Source: Ardenticatenaceae bacterium
GTDB taxonomy: Bacteria; Chloroflexota; Anaerolineae; Promineifilales; Promineifilaceae
Length of the DNA stretch: 64,000 bases
Assembly (NCBI GenBank): GCA_020634315.1
Contig: JACKBV010000006.1
Span: forward strand, 1-64,000
Direction: 5' to 3'
Shown here: positions 54,257 to 62,778 of the stretch, piece by piece
How positions within the stretch are numbered: the first letter of the stretch is position 1
Layout of the letters: each line of letters begins with the position of its first letter
Translations under genes and position numbers: made by a program
The notes under the pieces: generated by a model
What the model saw: only the letters and a program-made list of their open reading frames with translations
The model's database searches: none
What the model was told of the DNA's origin: nothing

Positions 54257-55915
54257 TCAGTGCAGAATTTGCGTTTGTAAACGGCCGTCTACCACCCACC
54301 ACAAATGCGTGGCAAACCGTTCGATAAAATAGCGGTCATGGACGACAGCCAACACCGTGCCATTAAACTGCTGCAACGCTTGCTCAAACCGCTCCCGTGA
54401 CGGGATGTCCAAATGATTGATTGGCTCATCGAGCAAGAGGAAGTTACAGCCGCTGGCGACTAACTGCGCCAATGCCAGCCGTGACCGTTCGCCATAACTG
54501 AGGGTGTGGATGGGACGCAGCGGGTCATCGCCGCTAAAGAGAAAGTAATGCAGAAAAGTCCGCGCTTCGGTGTGGGTCATGGGCGCTGTGTGTAGAATGG
54601 TCTCCAACGGCGTGTCGGTTGGGTTGAGCCGTTCTTGTTCTTGTGCCATGTAGCCGAGTTTGACTGTGCTGCCGAGATGGAAACGGCCGTTTTGCGGCGG
54701 CAGCAACCCGGCCAGAGTACGCAGCAGCGTCGTCTTGCCAATGCCATTTTGCCCGGTGAGGATAATGCGTTGTCCTGCCTGCACCGTTTCATTTAAATTT
54801 GTCAGCAGCGGGGCGTGTCCGGCATAGCCCACGGCCAGATTTTCCAGCGTGAGCACATCACGTCCCAGGTGTGTGTCGGCAAAGTCGAGGCGCATTTGCC
54901 AGCTTCGCCCTGGTCTTTCCACCCGTTCCTGAGACTCCAGGTAACGCTCCAACTTCTTCTCTCTCGCTTTTGCCTTTTGCGCCACCCCTTTGGCAATCGT
55001 TTGCTGGTAATCCTTATATCCTTTCAGCTTCATGACACCGCCGCCAATGCGAATCGAACTGGCTTGCCGTTCGGTGTAATTGGCTTGCGACTTGACCCGT
55101 GCAATATCCTGGCGAATGCGTCGGATTTCTTGCTGCTGATCTTTATAGGCTGTCCACTGTTTTTCTTGTTCCGCAGTGTACTGCGCCAGGTAGTCGCTGT
55201 AGTTGCCAGGGTATTCGCGGATGGTGTGTGTGGCCGGGTTTAAGTCGAGGATTCGGTCAACCGTGCGGTCGAGGAAGGCGCGGTCATGCGAAACGATGAG
55301 AACCCCGCCAGAGAAATCGCGCAGCCACGTTTCCAGCCATTCCAGCATGGCAATGTCCAGATGATTGGTCGGTTCATCGAGCAGCAGCAGCTGCGGTTCA
55401 TCGAGCAGCGTGCAAGCAAGCAGCAAGCGCGTCTTTTGCCCGCCGCTGAGTGTGCCTACCAGTTGTGTGTCGGGAATTGTGTCAAGCTGTAATGCGGCCA
55501 ACGTGCTGTGGATACGACTGACATCGCAGCGATTTAGCTGCGTCAATGTGTCGTCGTAGGCTTGCTGCCAGCCGTCGTTGTCCGGCTGTTCGACGAGCGC
55601 GGCTCCCAGGCGCACCAGCTCTGCCTCTAATAACGCCGGGTCGCCAATGGTTTGGTTCAGGACTTGCGGCAGGGTTAATTCGGGCGCGAAGGTGAAGCCC
55701 TGTGCCAGGTAGCCAACGCGCAGAGAAGTCGGGGTAAGGGCGACATGACCACTATCGGGTCGTTCTTGCCCGGTCAGCAGGCGCAGCAGCGTCGTTTTGC
55801 CACAGCCATTTGGCCCAATGAGGCCGACGCATTCGCCGGAATTGATAGAAAATGTGATGTTGTTGAGAATGGGATCCAGCCCGAAGGCTTTGGATAGATT
55901 ATGTGCTGTCAGCAT
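54257..55915 (-). CDS. ABC-F family ATPase, paralogue 2
   Basis: A 552-residue two-domain ABC-F ATPase related to the downstream gene throughout. Domain 1: GPNGCGKTT, LSGGQKTRLLLA, LLLDEPTNHLDI. Linker RKKLERYLESQERVE-type. Domain 2: GQNGIGKTT (an unusual Walker A), LSYGERSRLALA, LLLDEPINHLDI. It is the first of the pair, read from an AGGAA site. The linker contains an extra segment (IRIGGGVMKLKGYKDYQQTI) missing from paralogue 1, which may give it a different reach into the ribosome. The tandem arrangement suggests duplication. Confidence 0.87.
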   Translation of the reverse strand: MLTAHNLSKAFGLDPILNNITFSINSGECVGLIGPNGCGKTTLLRLLTGQERPDSGHVALTPTSLRVGYLAQGFTFAPELTLPQVLNQTIGDPALLEAELVRLGAALVEQPDNDGWQQAYDDTLTQLNRCDVSRIHSTLAALQLDTIPDTQLVGTLSGGQKTRLLLACTLLDEPQLLLLDEPTNHLDIAMLEWLETWLRDFSGGVLIVSHDRAFLDRTVDRILDLNPATHTIREYPGNYSDYLAQYTAEQEKQWTAYKDQQQEIRRIRQDIARVKSQANYTERQASSIRIGGGVMKLKGYKDYQQTIAKGVAQKAKAREKKLERYLESQERVERPGRSWQMRLDFADTHLGRDVLTLENLAVGYAGHAPLLTNLNETVQAGQRIILTGQNGIGKTTLLRTLAGLLPPQNGRFHLGSTVKLGYMAQEQERLNPTDTPLETILHTAPMTHTEARTFLHYFLFSGDDPLRPIHTLSYGERSRLALAQLVASGCNFLLLDEPINHLDIPSRERFEQALQQFNGTVLAVVHDRYFIERFATHLWWVVDGRLQTQILH

Positions 55916-56137
55916 GGCTTACATTCCTGGGATTGGCGGCAAGATGGCGGATGCCAATCCGAAAACGAGCATATTGCTCGTCGTGGTTGTGCTAAAGAAA
56001 AAATAGGAGCACAGGAAGTAAACTTAGCTGATAATCATTGGGGTGTTGCAACCTCGCTTGTGTTATTTGTTTATCAATTATGCGGAAAACGGCCGTTTGG
56101 TCAAGTAGAATGTCGCGCCGATTCTCATTGAGTCACG

Positions 56138-58360
56138 TTATGGCTGGTGAAAACGCAGTGCCGGATCGCCAAGTAAATTGAACAAATGGATGGTGGAAAC
56201 GGCCGTTTGTTCTTGTTTCGCCAGCAGCAGCACATCGCCAATCGTCGCGGCCTCATTGCCCGTATAGACCTGGTAAAACGCCTGCGATAACGTGGTGTTG
56301 GCGTTGTCATTTAGCGAGAGCGGGACACGCCCCGAAGGGGCAATGGCGACAACCGCGCCGCCGCCCGCTTCCCCCAACAACGTCTCGGCGAGGGAATCAA
56401 TTTCCGGGTCGGCAAATGCGCCATTGAGGCAGGTGAATGTGGCAAAAATCGGCAGGCGGGTGGCGTTGGTCAGCATCGCGGCATCGTCGGCATGGAAAAC
56501 CGCCTCATCGCCCCACATGCGTGGGCCGCCGTGCCCAACGTAGCTGACGAGTCCGACGCCCTGATTAATGGCGCTCATGATCTCGTAGTGGATGTTTTCG
56601 TTGACAGACATGTGCAGCTCATGCACAAAATAGCCATCGTTTTTCAAGGTGGCGGCAAATTGGTCGGAAATGGTGTCGAAAAGGGGTTCATCGTCGGCGA
56701 CGAGAAGCACGTTGTTTGCCCAGTTTAGGTCGGTGGTAACGGCCGTTTCATAATCAACCGTTTTTTGCACCATTGCGGTCAATTGGGAGAGGGTTTGCGC
56801 CGGAAAACGGCCGATAGCCATTTGTGGCGTCTCGTCATCAAATATCGTGAACCAGGTATCACTGGCAATATACTCATCGCCCCAATCGTTGTTCAGCTTG
56901 ACAAGGGCGGTCGGCAGCAAGTTTTTGTTGGGGCTGTTGGCCGTGTTCAGCAAGTCATAACTGGCGTCGCCAACGAGCAAAACATAGCGTGGTGCCGGGG
57001 GCTGCCAATTGGCGGCTGTGTAGGCGAGGAAATCGCGGATGGCGTTTGTCGTTTGCTGGCCGTAGCCGAATTCGTCGTAAATTTGGGTGATGGAAACGGC
57101 CGTTACGCGTAATCCTTGTTGTTGTCGCAGCGCCAGCAGCGGCTGCATCGCCTCCCCAAATCCATTGACATCGGCGACGATAGCCAGGTAATCTGCCCCA
57201 CGGGTTGTGCTGCGCAGCGATTCTTCCCACTGCGGGATGCGGTTCATCTCAGGAACAAACGCCTGATCGGGTTCCAGAATGGCATATGTGCGATTGCTGC
57301 CGGTTCCGGCAAACGCCACCTGATTTTCCAGGTAGACATAATCATACAGATAGGTTGGCGCTGCGGCGTTGCTGATGTCAAAGATGAGCATTTGCTCGCT
57401 GGTGTCGTGGACAAGCAGATTATCCGCGCTGCTGCCAAAAAGAACCTGTCCATAACGGGTTGTTAGCTCGCTTTCATAGGCCAGTTGAATCCAATCGAGG
57501 TACAGTGCTTCGCCGGTCGCGCCGGTGTCACCCGGCATGGCAATGGTGAGAAGGTTGTCGGTTGTGGCCGCAAATGTGTCCTGCGGGATGTCGAGTTCGA
57601 TGGTTTCTTCTCGGATGCCGTCCCAATACCAGTTGGTGAGGGAACGGCCGTTAAGCGCAACGGCAACATGATGGTCAGGGTCGGGAATGTCCTGCGTGCT
57701 CGACCAAAGCTGGATAGTCAACGAGCCGGGGCCATTTGTGGGGCGGATGGCGTCCAGCGAAAGCTTCCAGGCGTGTGGGGCAAGCAGCAGCGGCCCAAAC
57801 CAGATGTCATCGCTGTTTGTTTGCGTGAGCAGGGAACTGTTTTCTTCCCAGCGATACCAATGGGTGCCATAGGATGTGCCTTTTCCACTGGGAGGCGATT
57901 TTAACTGGGCCATGGCGAGACCTTCACCAGATTGCAGCAGGTAAATGGCTGGCGCTTCAAGTGTGTTGGTGATTGCTTGCGCATAAAAGTAGAGCGCACT
58001 GCCTGTAGCGGTTTCTTTTACCAGGAAAGGAACGGCATCGCCGTTACGGCTTAGACTGATAGTTGCTGGCGAGAGGGTGTCGAAGCGGAAGTTGGCGGTG
58101 CGGAGTTGTTCTGCGGTAACGGCCGTTATCCCCGTTTCGTTCACCGCCAGCCGCAGCGCCGCCGATTCATTTCCCTTTGGGAAACTCGCCGCTTTTAAGC
58201 CGCCGACGCGGGCATCCACCTGTGGGATGTCGCCAAGATGGGCATAAGCCGCAGCCCCTAACAGAAAAAGGATTGTTAGCCCGGCCAATGACCCTAAAAC
58301 GAGTGAGCGATTGAGATACAGCTTTGTTACGTGAGCCGATTTATGCTTGATTGAGAACAT
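56138..58360 (-). CDS. Peptidase family C25 (gingipain-type) secreted cysteine protease
   Basis: A 740-residue protein. An N-terminal signal or anchor helix (SLVLGSLAGLTILFLLGAAA) is followed by a beta-rich prodomain (about 50-310). The C25 catalytic domain has Asp-rich RYVLLVGDASYD, the catalytic His610 in YVGHGGPRMWGDE and Cys644 in FATFTCLNGAF. The C-terminus (LHLFNLLGDPALRF-like) is typical of the family. Gingipain-type enzymes cut after Arg or Lys, or process surface proteins. The ATG at 58360, behind AAGGG, overlaps the end of the S26 gene by 20 nt. A predicted role is maturation of secreted proteins. Confidence 0.83.
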   Translation of the reverse strand: MFSIKHKSAHVTKLYLNRSLVLGSLAGLTILFLLGAAAYAHLGDIPQVDARVGGLKAASFPKGNESAALRLAVNETGITAVTAEQLRTANFRFDTLSPATISLSRNGDAVPFLVKETATGSALYFYAQAITNTLEAPAIYLLQSGEGLAMAQLKSPPSGKGTSYGTHWYRWEENSSLLTQTNSDDIWFGPLLLAPHAWKLSLDAIRPTNGPGSLTIQLWSSTQDIPDPDHHVAVALNGRSLTNWYWDGIREETIELDIPQDTFAATTDNLLTIAMPGDTGATGEALYLDWIQLAYESELTTRYGQVLFGSSADNLLVHDTSEQMLIFDISNAAAPTYLYDYVYLENQVAFAGTGSNRTYAILEPDQAFVPEMNRIPQWEESLRSTTRGADYLAIVADVNGFGEAMQPLLALRQQQGLRVTAVSITQIYDEFGYGQQTTNAIRDFLAYTAANWQPPAPRYVLLVGDASYDLLNTANSPNKNLLPTALVKLNNDWGDEYIASDTWFTIFDDETPQMAIGRFPAQTLSQLTAMVQKTVDYETAVTTDLNWANNVLLVADDEPLFDTISDQFAATLKNDGYFVHELHMSVNENIHYEIMSAINQGVGLVSYVGHGGPRMWGDEAVFHADDAAMLTNATRLPIFATFTCLNGAFADPEIDSLAETLLGEAGGGAVVAIAPSGRVPLSLNDNANTTLSQAFYQVYTGNEAATIGDVLLLAKQEQTAVSTIHLFNLLGDPALRFHQP

Positions 58361-58907
58361 GAGACCCTTTGTCAACCAGAAATGTCAGAAGTGTGCTGCT
58401 CAGCAGCAAAACCCGGCGTAAAATGCGGGTAGTCAGGCTTGTTTGCCTGGATAATGTCATCGTGTGTGCGGCATGATCTGCTGCAAACCAACGCCATTCG
58501 TATTGTGATAACTGCGCCAGCCGCCGGTTTAGCCATTCACCCCATCCCGCTTGCAGCGAAAGCGTATGACCCTGGCGCATTCGTTGCGCGACGCGCCCAA
58601 CCAAATTCTCGCCAGGAGTTGGCGCATCAAATTGCAAAGGACGGTCGCCACGCGTCAGCAGCTGCTCTTGCCCATCCTGCTTGAGCGTCCCCCAATAGCG
58701 ATGGGTGAGAAGCTGTGCCTGGTGCAAGATGGTGATGATGTCGCCCGGTTGTAACTCGGTTATGCGCACCGATTCTAAAATGATCTGATCACCACGTCGC
58801 AGCAGCGGCAGCATGCTGTTGCTGGTTACAGTCAGGCGGGGATATTGGTTTTGATGCAGACTTTCTTTCAGAAAATCTGCCAGCAGCGATGCATCAATTT
58901 GAGTCAT
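58341..58907 (-). CDS. S24/S26-type signal peptidase-like protein
   Basis: A 188-residue protein with the serine protease core of signal peptidase I: TVTSNSMLPLLRRGD (Ser nucleophile), IITILHQAQLLTHRY and LLTRGDRPLQFD. The usual catalytic Lys of KGD is an Arg here, as in a minority of archaeal-type enzymes that use His; THRY could supply the His. A hydrophobic C-terminal helix (VLLLSSTLLTFLVD) would anchor it. The ATG at 58907 has a GGGAAAG site. Its coupling to the C25 protease suggests shared processing. Confidence 0.75.
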   Translation of the reverse strand: MTQIDASLLADFLKESLHQNQYPRLTVTSNSMLPLLRRGDQIILESVRITELQPGDIITILHQAQLLTHRYWGTLKQDGQEQLLTRGDRPLQFDAPTPGENLVGRVAQRMRQGHTLSLQAGWGEWLNRRLAQLSQYEWRWFAADHAAHTMTLSRQTSLTTRILRRVLLLSSTLLTFLVDKGSHVLNQA

Positions 58908-59149
58908 GCTTTCCCAATTGCGTGGCAGATGTGCCACATTTGTTTGTTTGTGAAGTCACCTTGTGTCTGCGTTCTGTATTTGTAGATTTATGGCTCCTAC
59001 AAACAATGATTGTAGATGGGCGTGATGAGAAAAGAAGGAGATTTGGCCGGATCGGTGGCTGTTTCTTAGGGAAGTTTAATGGATTTCAGCTTGTGAGAGG
59101 GGATTTTGCCGCCTGGATGTGCGGTTGTTTATTAAACATAACTTTGGGC

Positions 59150-59179
59150 TTGAAAGGTGAATGCGTTTTGCATTACAAT
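59150..59179 (+). promoter_or_regulatory. Sigma-70-type promoter of the small zinc-ribbon gene
   Basis: TTGAAA (59150-59155), an 18-bp spacer and TACAAT (59174-59179). Transcription would start near 59186, leaving a 29-nt leader with an AAGGAGG site. The rest of 58908-59149 shows no gene. Confidence 0.65.
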
Positions 59180-59214
59180 CAAATTATCAATGAATGAGAC
59201 AAGGAGGTCTACTC

Positions 59215-59415
59215 ATGAATGTTCATTGTCCCTATTGCCGTCATTCGTTTAGTCTGACGCGTGAGTATCTGGCTTACGCCGTAGAGCAGGCGGATGAGAA
59301 AAAGCAAAAGTATCATGCGGTGGAGTGTATCAACTGCCGCAAGACGATTAAGGTTTCGATTAAGCAAATGCGCCGGTTTGCGCCGGCCGTGGAACAGGCA
59401 GAAGAGGCTGAATAA
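59215..59415 (+). CDS. Small zinc-ribbon protein
   Basis: A 66-residue protein. CPYC at residues 5-8 and CINC after a 32-residue hairpin form a Cys4 zinc ribbon of the type seen in many short uncharacterised bacterial proteins. The middle is helical and charged (EQADEKKQKYHAVE). An excellent AAGGAGG site and promoter support expression. It could be an RNA- or protein-binding accessory factor; nothing more can be said. Confidence 0.7.
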   Translation: MNVHCPYCRHSFSLTREYLAYAVEQADEKKQKYHAVECINCRKTIKVSIKQMRRFAPAVEQAEEAE

Positions 59416-59423
59416 TTGACGAA

Positions 59424-59461
59424 CGGTAAACGGTGATCGCTGGCCGATTAACCGTTTACCG
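59424..59461. terminator. Hairpin between convergent zinc-ribbon and nadD genes
   Basis: CGGTAAACGGT (59424-59434) pairs with ACCGTTTACCG (59451-59461). The right arm reaches into the 3' end of nadD. There is no long T tract, but the position suits a shared terminator. Confidence 0.5.
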
Positions 59462-60092
59462 GTTTGTAGAGCTGGTGGGTTTGAATGTAGTCGGCAACGG
59501 CCGTTCCCACCAAATAGCGTAGTGAGTGACCATTGTATGCCCAACGGCGAATGATGGTTGAGGAAATGTGTAACTGCGGGCCATCTAGCCAATCAACGGC
59601 CGTTTTGATGCCGGGAACGGCCGTTTCCAATGTCTCCCAATCAATATCCACTGCTGGCCGGGGCAGCACGCCCAGGCGACACTGTTGAATAATTTGCTCC
59701 GGGTCATTCCAGGTTGGCAAATCACGGAGCGAGTCAGAGCCAATCAGCCACCACAGGTCTGCATCTGCATACAATTGTTTGAGTTGTGGCAGTAATGTGA
59801 CGGTGGTATGTGGCAGTGGGCGCTCTATGTCTGTCATGTCAATGCAAAAGTGGGGATTCTCGTGGATGGCTTGTTGCAGCATGGCGAGGCGATGGGAAAC
59901 GGCCGTAACCTGGCAATTCTGTTTATGTGGCGGCGACCCAGTTGGCAAAAACAAAACAGCCTCCAACTGCAACTGTTCGCGTGCCGTCTCTGCCAGCCAC
60001 AAATGCCCAATGTGCGGCGGGTCAAACGTCCCGCCAAATAACCCTAATCGCCTTCTCCCATTCCGTGCGTCAGCCTCACCTACTCCGCCCAC
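59448..60092 (-). CDS. nadD: Nicotinate-nucleotide adenylyltransferase
   Basis: A 214-residue cytoplasmic enzyme that joins ATP and nicotinate mononucleotide to give deamido-NAD. GLFGGTFDPPHIGHLWLAE holds the nucleotide-binding GGTFDPxHxGH; the substrate loops FLPTGSPPHK and WLIGSDSL and the C-terminal ISSTIIRRW of the family are all present. Its GTG start overlaps the stop region of obg by 13 nt, so the two are coupled. A short N-terminal extension precedes the core strand, so the true start may be a few codons later. Confidence 0.9.
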   Translation of the reverse strand: MGGVGEADARNGRRRLGLFGGTFDPPHIGHLWLAETAREQLQLEAVLFLPTGSPPHKQNCQVTAVSHRLAMLQQAIHENPHFCIDMTDIERPLPHTTVTLLPQLKQLYADADLWWLIGSDSLRDLPTWNDPEQIIQQCRLGVLPRPAVDIDWETLETAVPGIKTAVDWLDGPQLHISSTIIRRWAYNGHSLRYLVGTAVADYIQTHQLYKPVNG

Positions 60093-61339
60093 TCCAATTC
60101 CTCATCTCCGATGTAAACAATATCGCCCGTTTGCACCCCAGCTTCTTCCAACGCCTGGGTAATGCCCATCTTCTCCAAAATATGCTGAAAACGATTAAGC
60201 GTGGCGTCAAACTCAAAATAAGTCATAGCCGCAATCCGTTCAATTTGCTTGCCATGCACACGCCACCCTTTGCTTTCCCGTTCAATCCAGAACGTTTCTT
60301 CTTCCTGTGCGCGAATCACCACCGGTTCTTGCTCATAAACCTCTGGCGCAGGAGCCTCATCGAGCATCTGCTTCACCTTGTACAGCATCTCGCGCACGCC
60401 TTGCCCCGTCACGGCCGAAATCGCACAAAACGCATAGCCCGCCTTCTTAACCTCTTCAGCCAGGATCGGTTCCCAGGCAATGCCATCTGGCAAATCCAGT
60501 TTATTCATCACCACCAACTGCGGCTTCTTTTCCATTTCCACGTCATACATCGCCAATTCCTGGTTGATCATGGCCCAATCTTCCAAAGGTTCGGCCGCAG
60601 CCCCATCCAGCAAATGAACCAGTACACGCGTCCGCTCCACATGGCGCAAAAAGTCATGCCCCAGACCAATCCCTTCGGCCGCCCCTTCAATTAAGCCGGG
60701 AATATCGGCAAACACCATCGTTTCATTGTCATCCAACGACGCTACGCCAAGATTCGGCTGCAAAGTTGTGAAGGGATAATTGGCAATTTTGGGGCGGGCG
60801 GCGCTAATCACCGAGAGCAGCGTGGATTTTCCAGCATTGGGCACACCAACAATGCCCACGTCCGCAATGAGCTTCAATTCCAGGGTGATCCACATCTCTT
60901 CGCCCGGTTCGCCGCGTTCGGCCAGCCGCGGTGCCTGGTTCACGCTGTTGACAAAACGCGCATTGCCACGCCCGCCACGTCCGCCAGCCAACAGCATAAC
61001 CTCTTGCCCTTCTTCAACGAGATCGGCCAATAGCTCTTCTGTCTCTGCGTCACGAATGACGGTGCCCGGCGGCACTTCCAGCAGCAAGGTTTCCCCATTC
61101 GCGCCGGTGCGATTGGCTTTGCCGCCATGTTCGCCATTGCCTGCGCGAAAATGCACCTGGCGGTGAAACTTAATCAGGCTGTTCAGGTGACGGCCGACCG
61201 TGAAGACAATGTCTCCCCCTTTACCGCCGTCACCGCCATCTGGTCCACCAAATGGCACAAATTTTTCGCGGCGAAAGCTGATCATGCCATCACCGCCATC
61301 GCCGCTTTTGATATAGATTTTTGCTTTGTCGTAAAACAT
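60080..61339 (-). CDS. obg: GTPase Obg
   Basis: A 419-residue ribosome-associated GTPase. It has an N-terminal glycine-rich Obg fold (KIYIKSGDGGDGMISFRREK), the G domain with G1 GVPNAGKST, switch I NYPFTTLQPNLG, G3 ADIPGLIEGA and G4 NKLD, and a C-terminal OCT domain (VHGKQIERIAAMTYFEFD). It takes part in 50S assembly and stress control. It begins a unit with nadD. No clear Shine-Dalgarno site was seen before the ATG. Confidence 0.94.
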   Translation of the reverse strand: MFYDKAKIYIKSGDGGDGMISFRREKFVPFGGPDGGDGGKGGDIVFTVGRHLNSLIKFHRQVHFRAGNGEHGGKANRTGANGETLLLEVPPGTVIRDAETEELLADLVEEGQEVMLLAGGRGGRGNARFVNSVNQAPRLAERGEPGEEMWITLELKLIADVGIVGVPNAGKSTLLSVISAARPKIANYPFTTLQPNLGVASLDDNETMVFADIPGLIEGAAEGIGLGHDFLRHVERTRVLVHLLDGAAAEPLEDWAMINQELAMYDVEMEKKPQLVVMNKLDLPDGIAWEPILAEEVKKAGYAFCAISAVTGQGVREMLYKVKQMLDEAPAPEVYEQEPVVIRAQEEETFWIERESKGWRVHGKQIERIAAMTYFEFDATLNRFQHILEKMGITQALEEAGVQTGDIVYIGDEELEWAE

Positions 61340-61396
61340 AACTAGTTAATAGTCTGATTCACGTTGATTTGTGCCAATCGGGGCAACATTACCGGT

Positions 61397-61921
61397 TTAA
61401 TCGAGCAATTTGCCTAAAATGGCAAATCGGGGATCGCTGTTATCTTCTTCGCAGCCACAATCCCCTTCGTTGAGGTTCTGCCCACATTCCTGGCACAACC
61501 CCAGGCAATCTTCTTTGCAAAGTGCGTGCATCGGAATTTCTAGCAGACTGAGTTCGCGCACAAGCGGTGCCAGATCAACGAACCCTGTCTCGGCGATGAC
61601 GAATTCGCCGGGAGGTGCTGTGTGTGGCGGATAGTAGAAGAGGTCGCCTATTTCAAAGGTAATTGGATGCAAGAAGGGTGTCAGGCAGCGTACACATTCC
61701 AATTCTATGGCGCTGTGCAATACACCAGCGATATAAATACCTTCTGACGTGCGTGTCGCCTCAATTTGTCCCTGTAAAGGGGTGAGGGTGACGTCTTCGC
61801 TGACGCGAATGGTCGGGTAATCTAGTTCGGTAACGCGGCTTTCGCCCAGGGTGGCTTCCAGTAAAAAACCGAAGTTGAAACGAAGCCGCGAGAGCGCTTT
61901 TTGACCCATCGGAAAAATCAT
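61397..61921 (-). CDS. YceD/DUF177 family protein
   Basis: A 174-residue protein of the YceD family, linked to 23S rRNA accumulation and normally next to rpmF. Family features are the VRCLTPFLHPI strand and the cysteine-rich C-terminus (CKEDCLGLCQECGQNL, then GDCGCE). Here rpmF is not adjacent; obg follows instead. A second ATG at 61909 with AAGG at good spacing may be the start. The first four codons are therefore doubtful. Confidence 0.82.
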   Translation of the reverse strand: MIFPMGQKALSRLRFNFGFLLEATLGESRVTELDYPTIRVSEDVTLTPLQGQIEATRTSEGIYIAGVLHSAIELECVRCLTPFLHPITFEIGDLFYYPPHTAPPGEFVIAETGFVDLAPLVRELSLLEIPMHALCKEDCLGLCQECGQNLNEGDCGCEEDNSDPRFAILGKLLD

Positions 61922-62004
61922 CCTTATGCGATAAAATTGAACAAATTAGTATAGCATAGCAGCGCGAAAACGTGTACCTGCATGTGAAGCACATGAGAGG
62001 GAAG

Positions 62005-62625
62005 ATGACACAAAAATTACTTGTCGCAACACATAACAAAGGGAAAGTGTCTGAATTTGCCGATATGTTGGCGGATTTGGATCTGGCGTGGTTGAGCCTG
62101 GATGATGCGGGCGTGACGATGGATGTGGCGGAAACGGGGACGACGTTTCGGGATAATGCCATCTTGAAGGCGCAGGCATACGCGGCGGAAACGGGGTTGT
62201 TGACCCTGGCTGATGATTCTGGGTTGGAAGTGGATGCTCTGGCTGGCGCACCTGGCGTTTACACGGCGCGTTATGGCGGGGCCGGGTTGACGCATGCGCA
62301 GCGGTATGCATTGCTGCTGCAAAATTTGGAGGGGGTTCCCTGGGAGGCACGCACGGCGCGGTTTCGTTGTGTGATTGCTGTGGCTGCGCCTGATGGGGCG
62401 TTGCAAGGGGAAGCGGCGGGCGTTTGTGAAGGTATCATTGCTCTGGCGGCAGCGGGCGATGGGGGGTTTGGGTATGATCCGGTATTTTTCTTGCCTGAAT
62501 GGGGGCAGACGATGGCGCAGGTGGGATCGGTGGTGAAGCATCAGATTAGCCACCGGGGACGCGCGATGCGTTTGCTTGAACCCCGGCTGCGGCAGTTGTT
62601 AACGGCCGTTAACGACGCGCAATAA
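62005..62625 (+). CDS. rdgB: XTP/dITP diphosphatase (RdgB/HAM1)
   Basis: A 206-residue house-cleaning enzyme hydrolysing non-canonical purine triphosphates to monophosphates. ATHNKGKVSEF (T/SxNxxK), ETGTTFRDNAILKA, LADDSGLEVDALAG, GGFGYDPVFFLPE and ISHRGRAM are the conserved steps in order. The ATG at 62005 was chosen because of GAGAGGGAAG upstream; earlier ATGs would add a non-conserved tail. Confidence 0.9.
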   Translation: MTQKLLVATHNKGKVSEFADMLADLDLAWLSLDDAGVTMDVAETGTTFRDNAILKAQAYAAETGLLTLADDSGLEVDALAGAPGVYTARYGGAGLTHAQRYALLLQNLEGVPWEARTARFRCVIAVAAPDGALQGEAAGVCEGIIALAAAGDGGFGYDPVFFLPEWGQTMAQVGSVVKHQISHRGRAMRLLEPRLRQLLTAVNDAQ

Positions 62626-62778
62626 AAGAAAATATTCACACTTTTTTTGTGCCTGAGTTGTGTTTGTATGGCACAATTTTCAAGATAATACGCATTGTTA
62701 GCCTCAAAACGAGGCTGTGGCCGATGAGCAAATCTGGCATATGCCGCAGGTGTGAACAGGCATGGAAGGATTAAGTGA

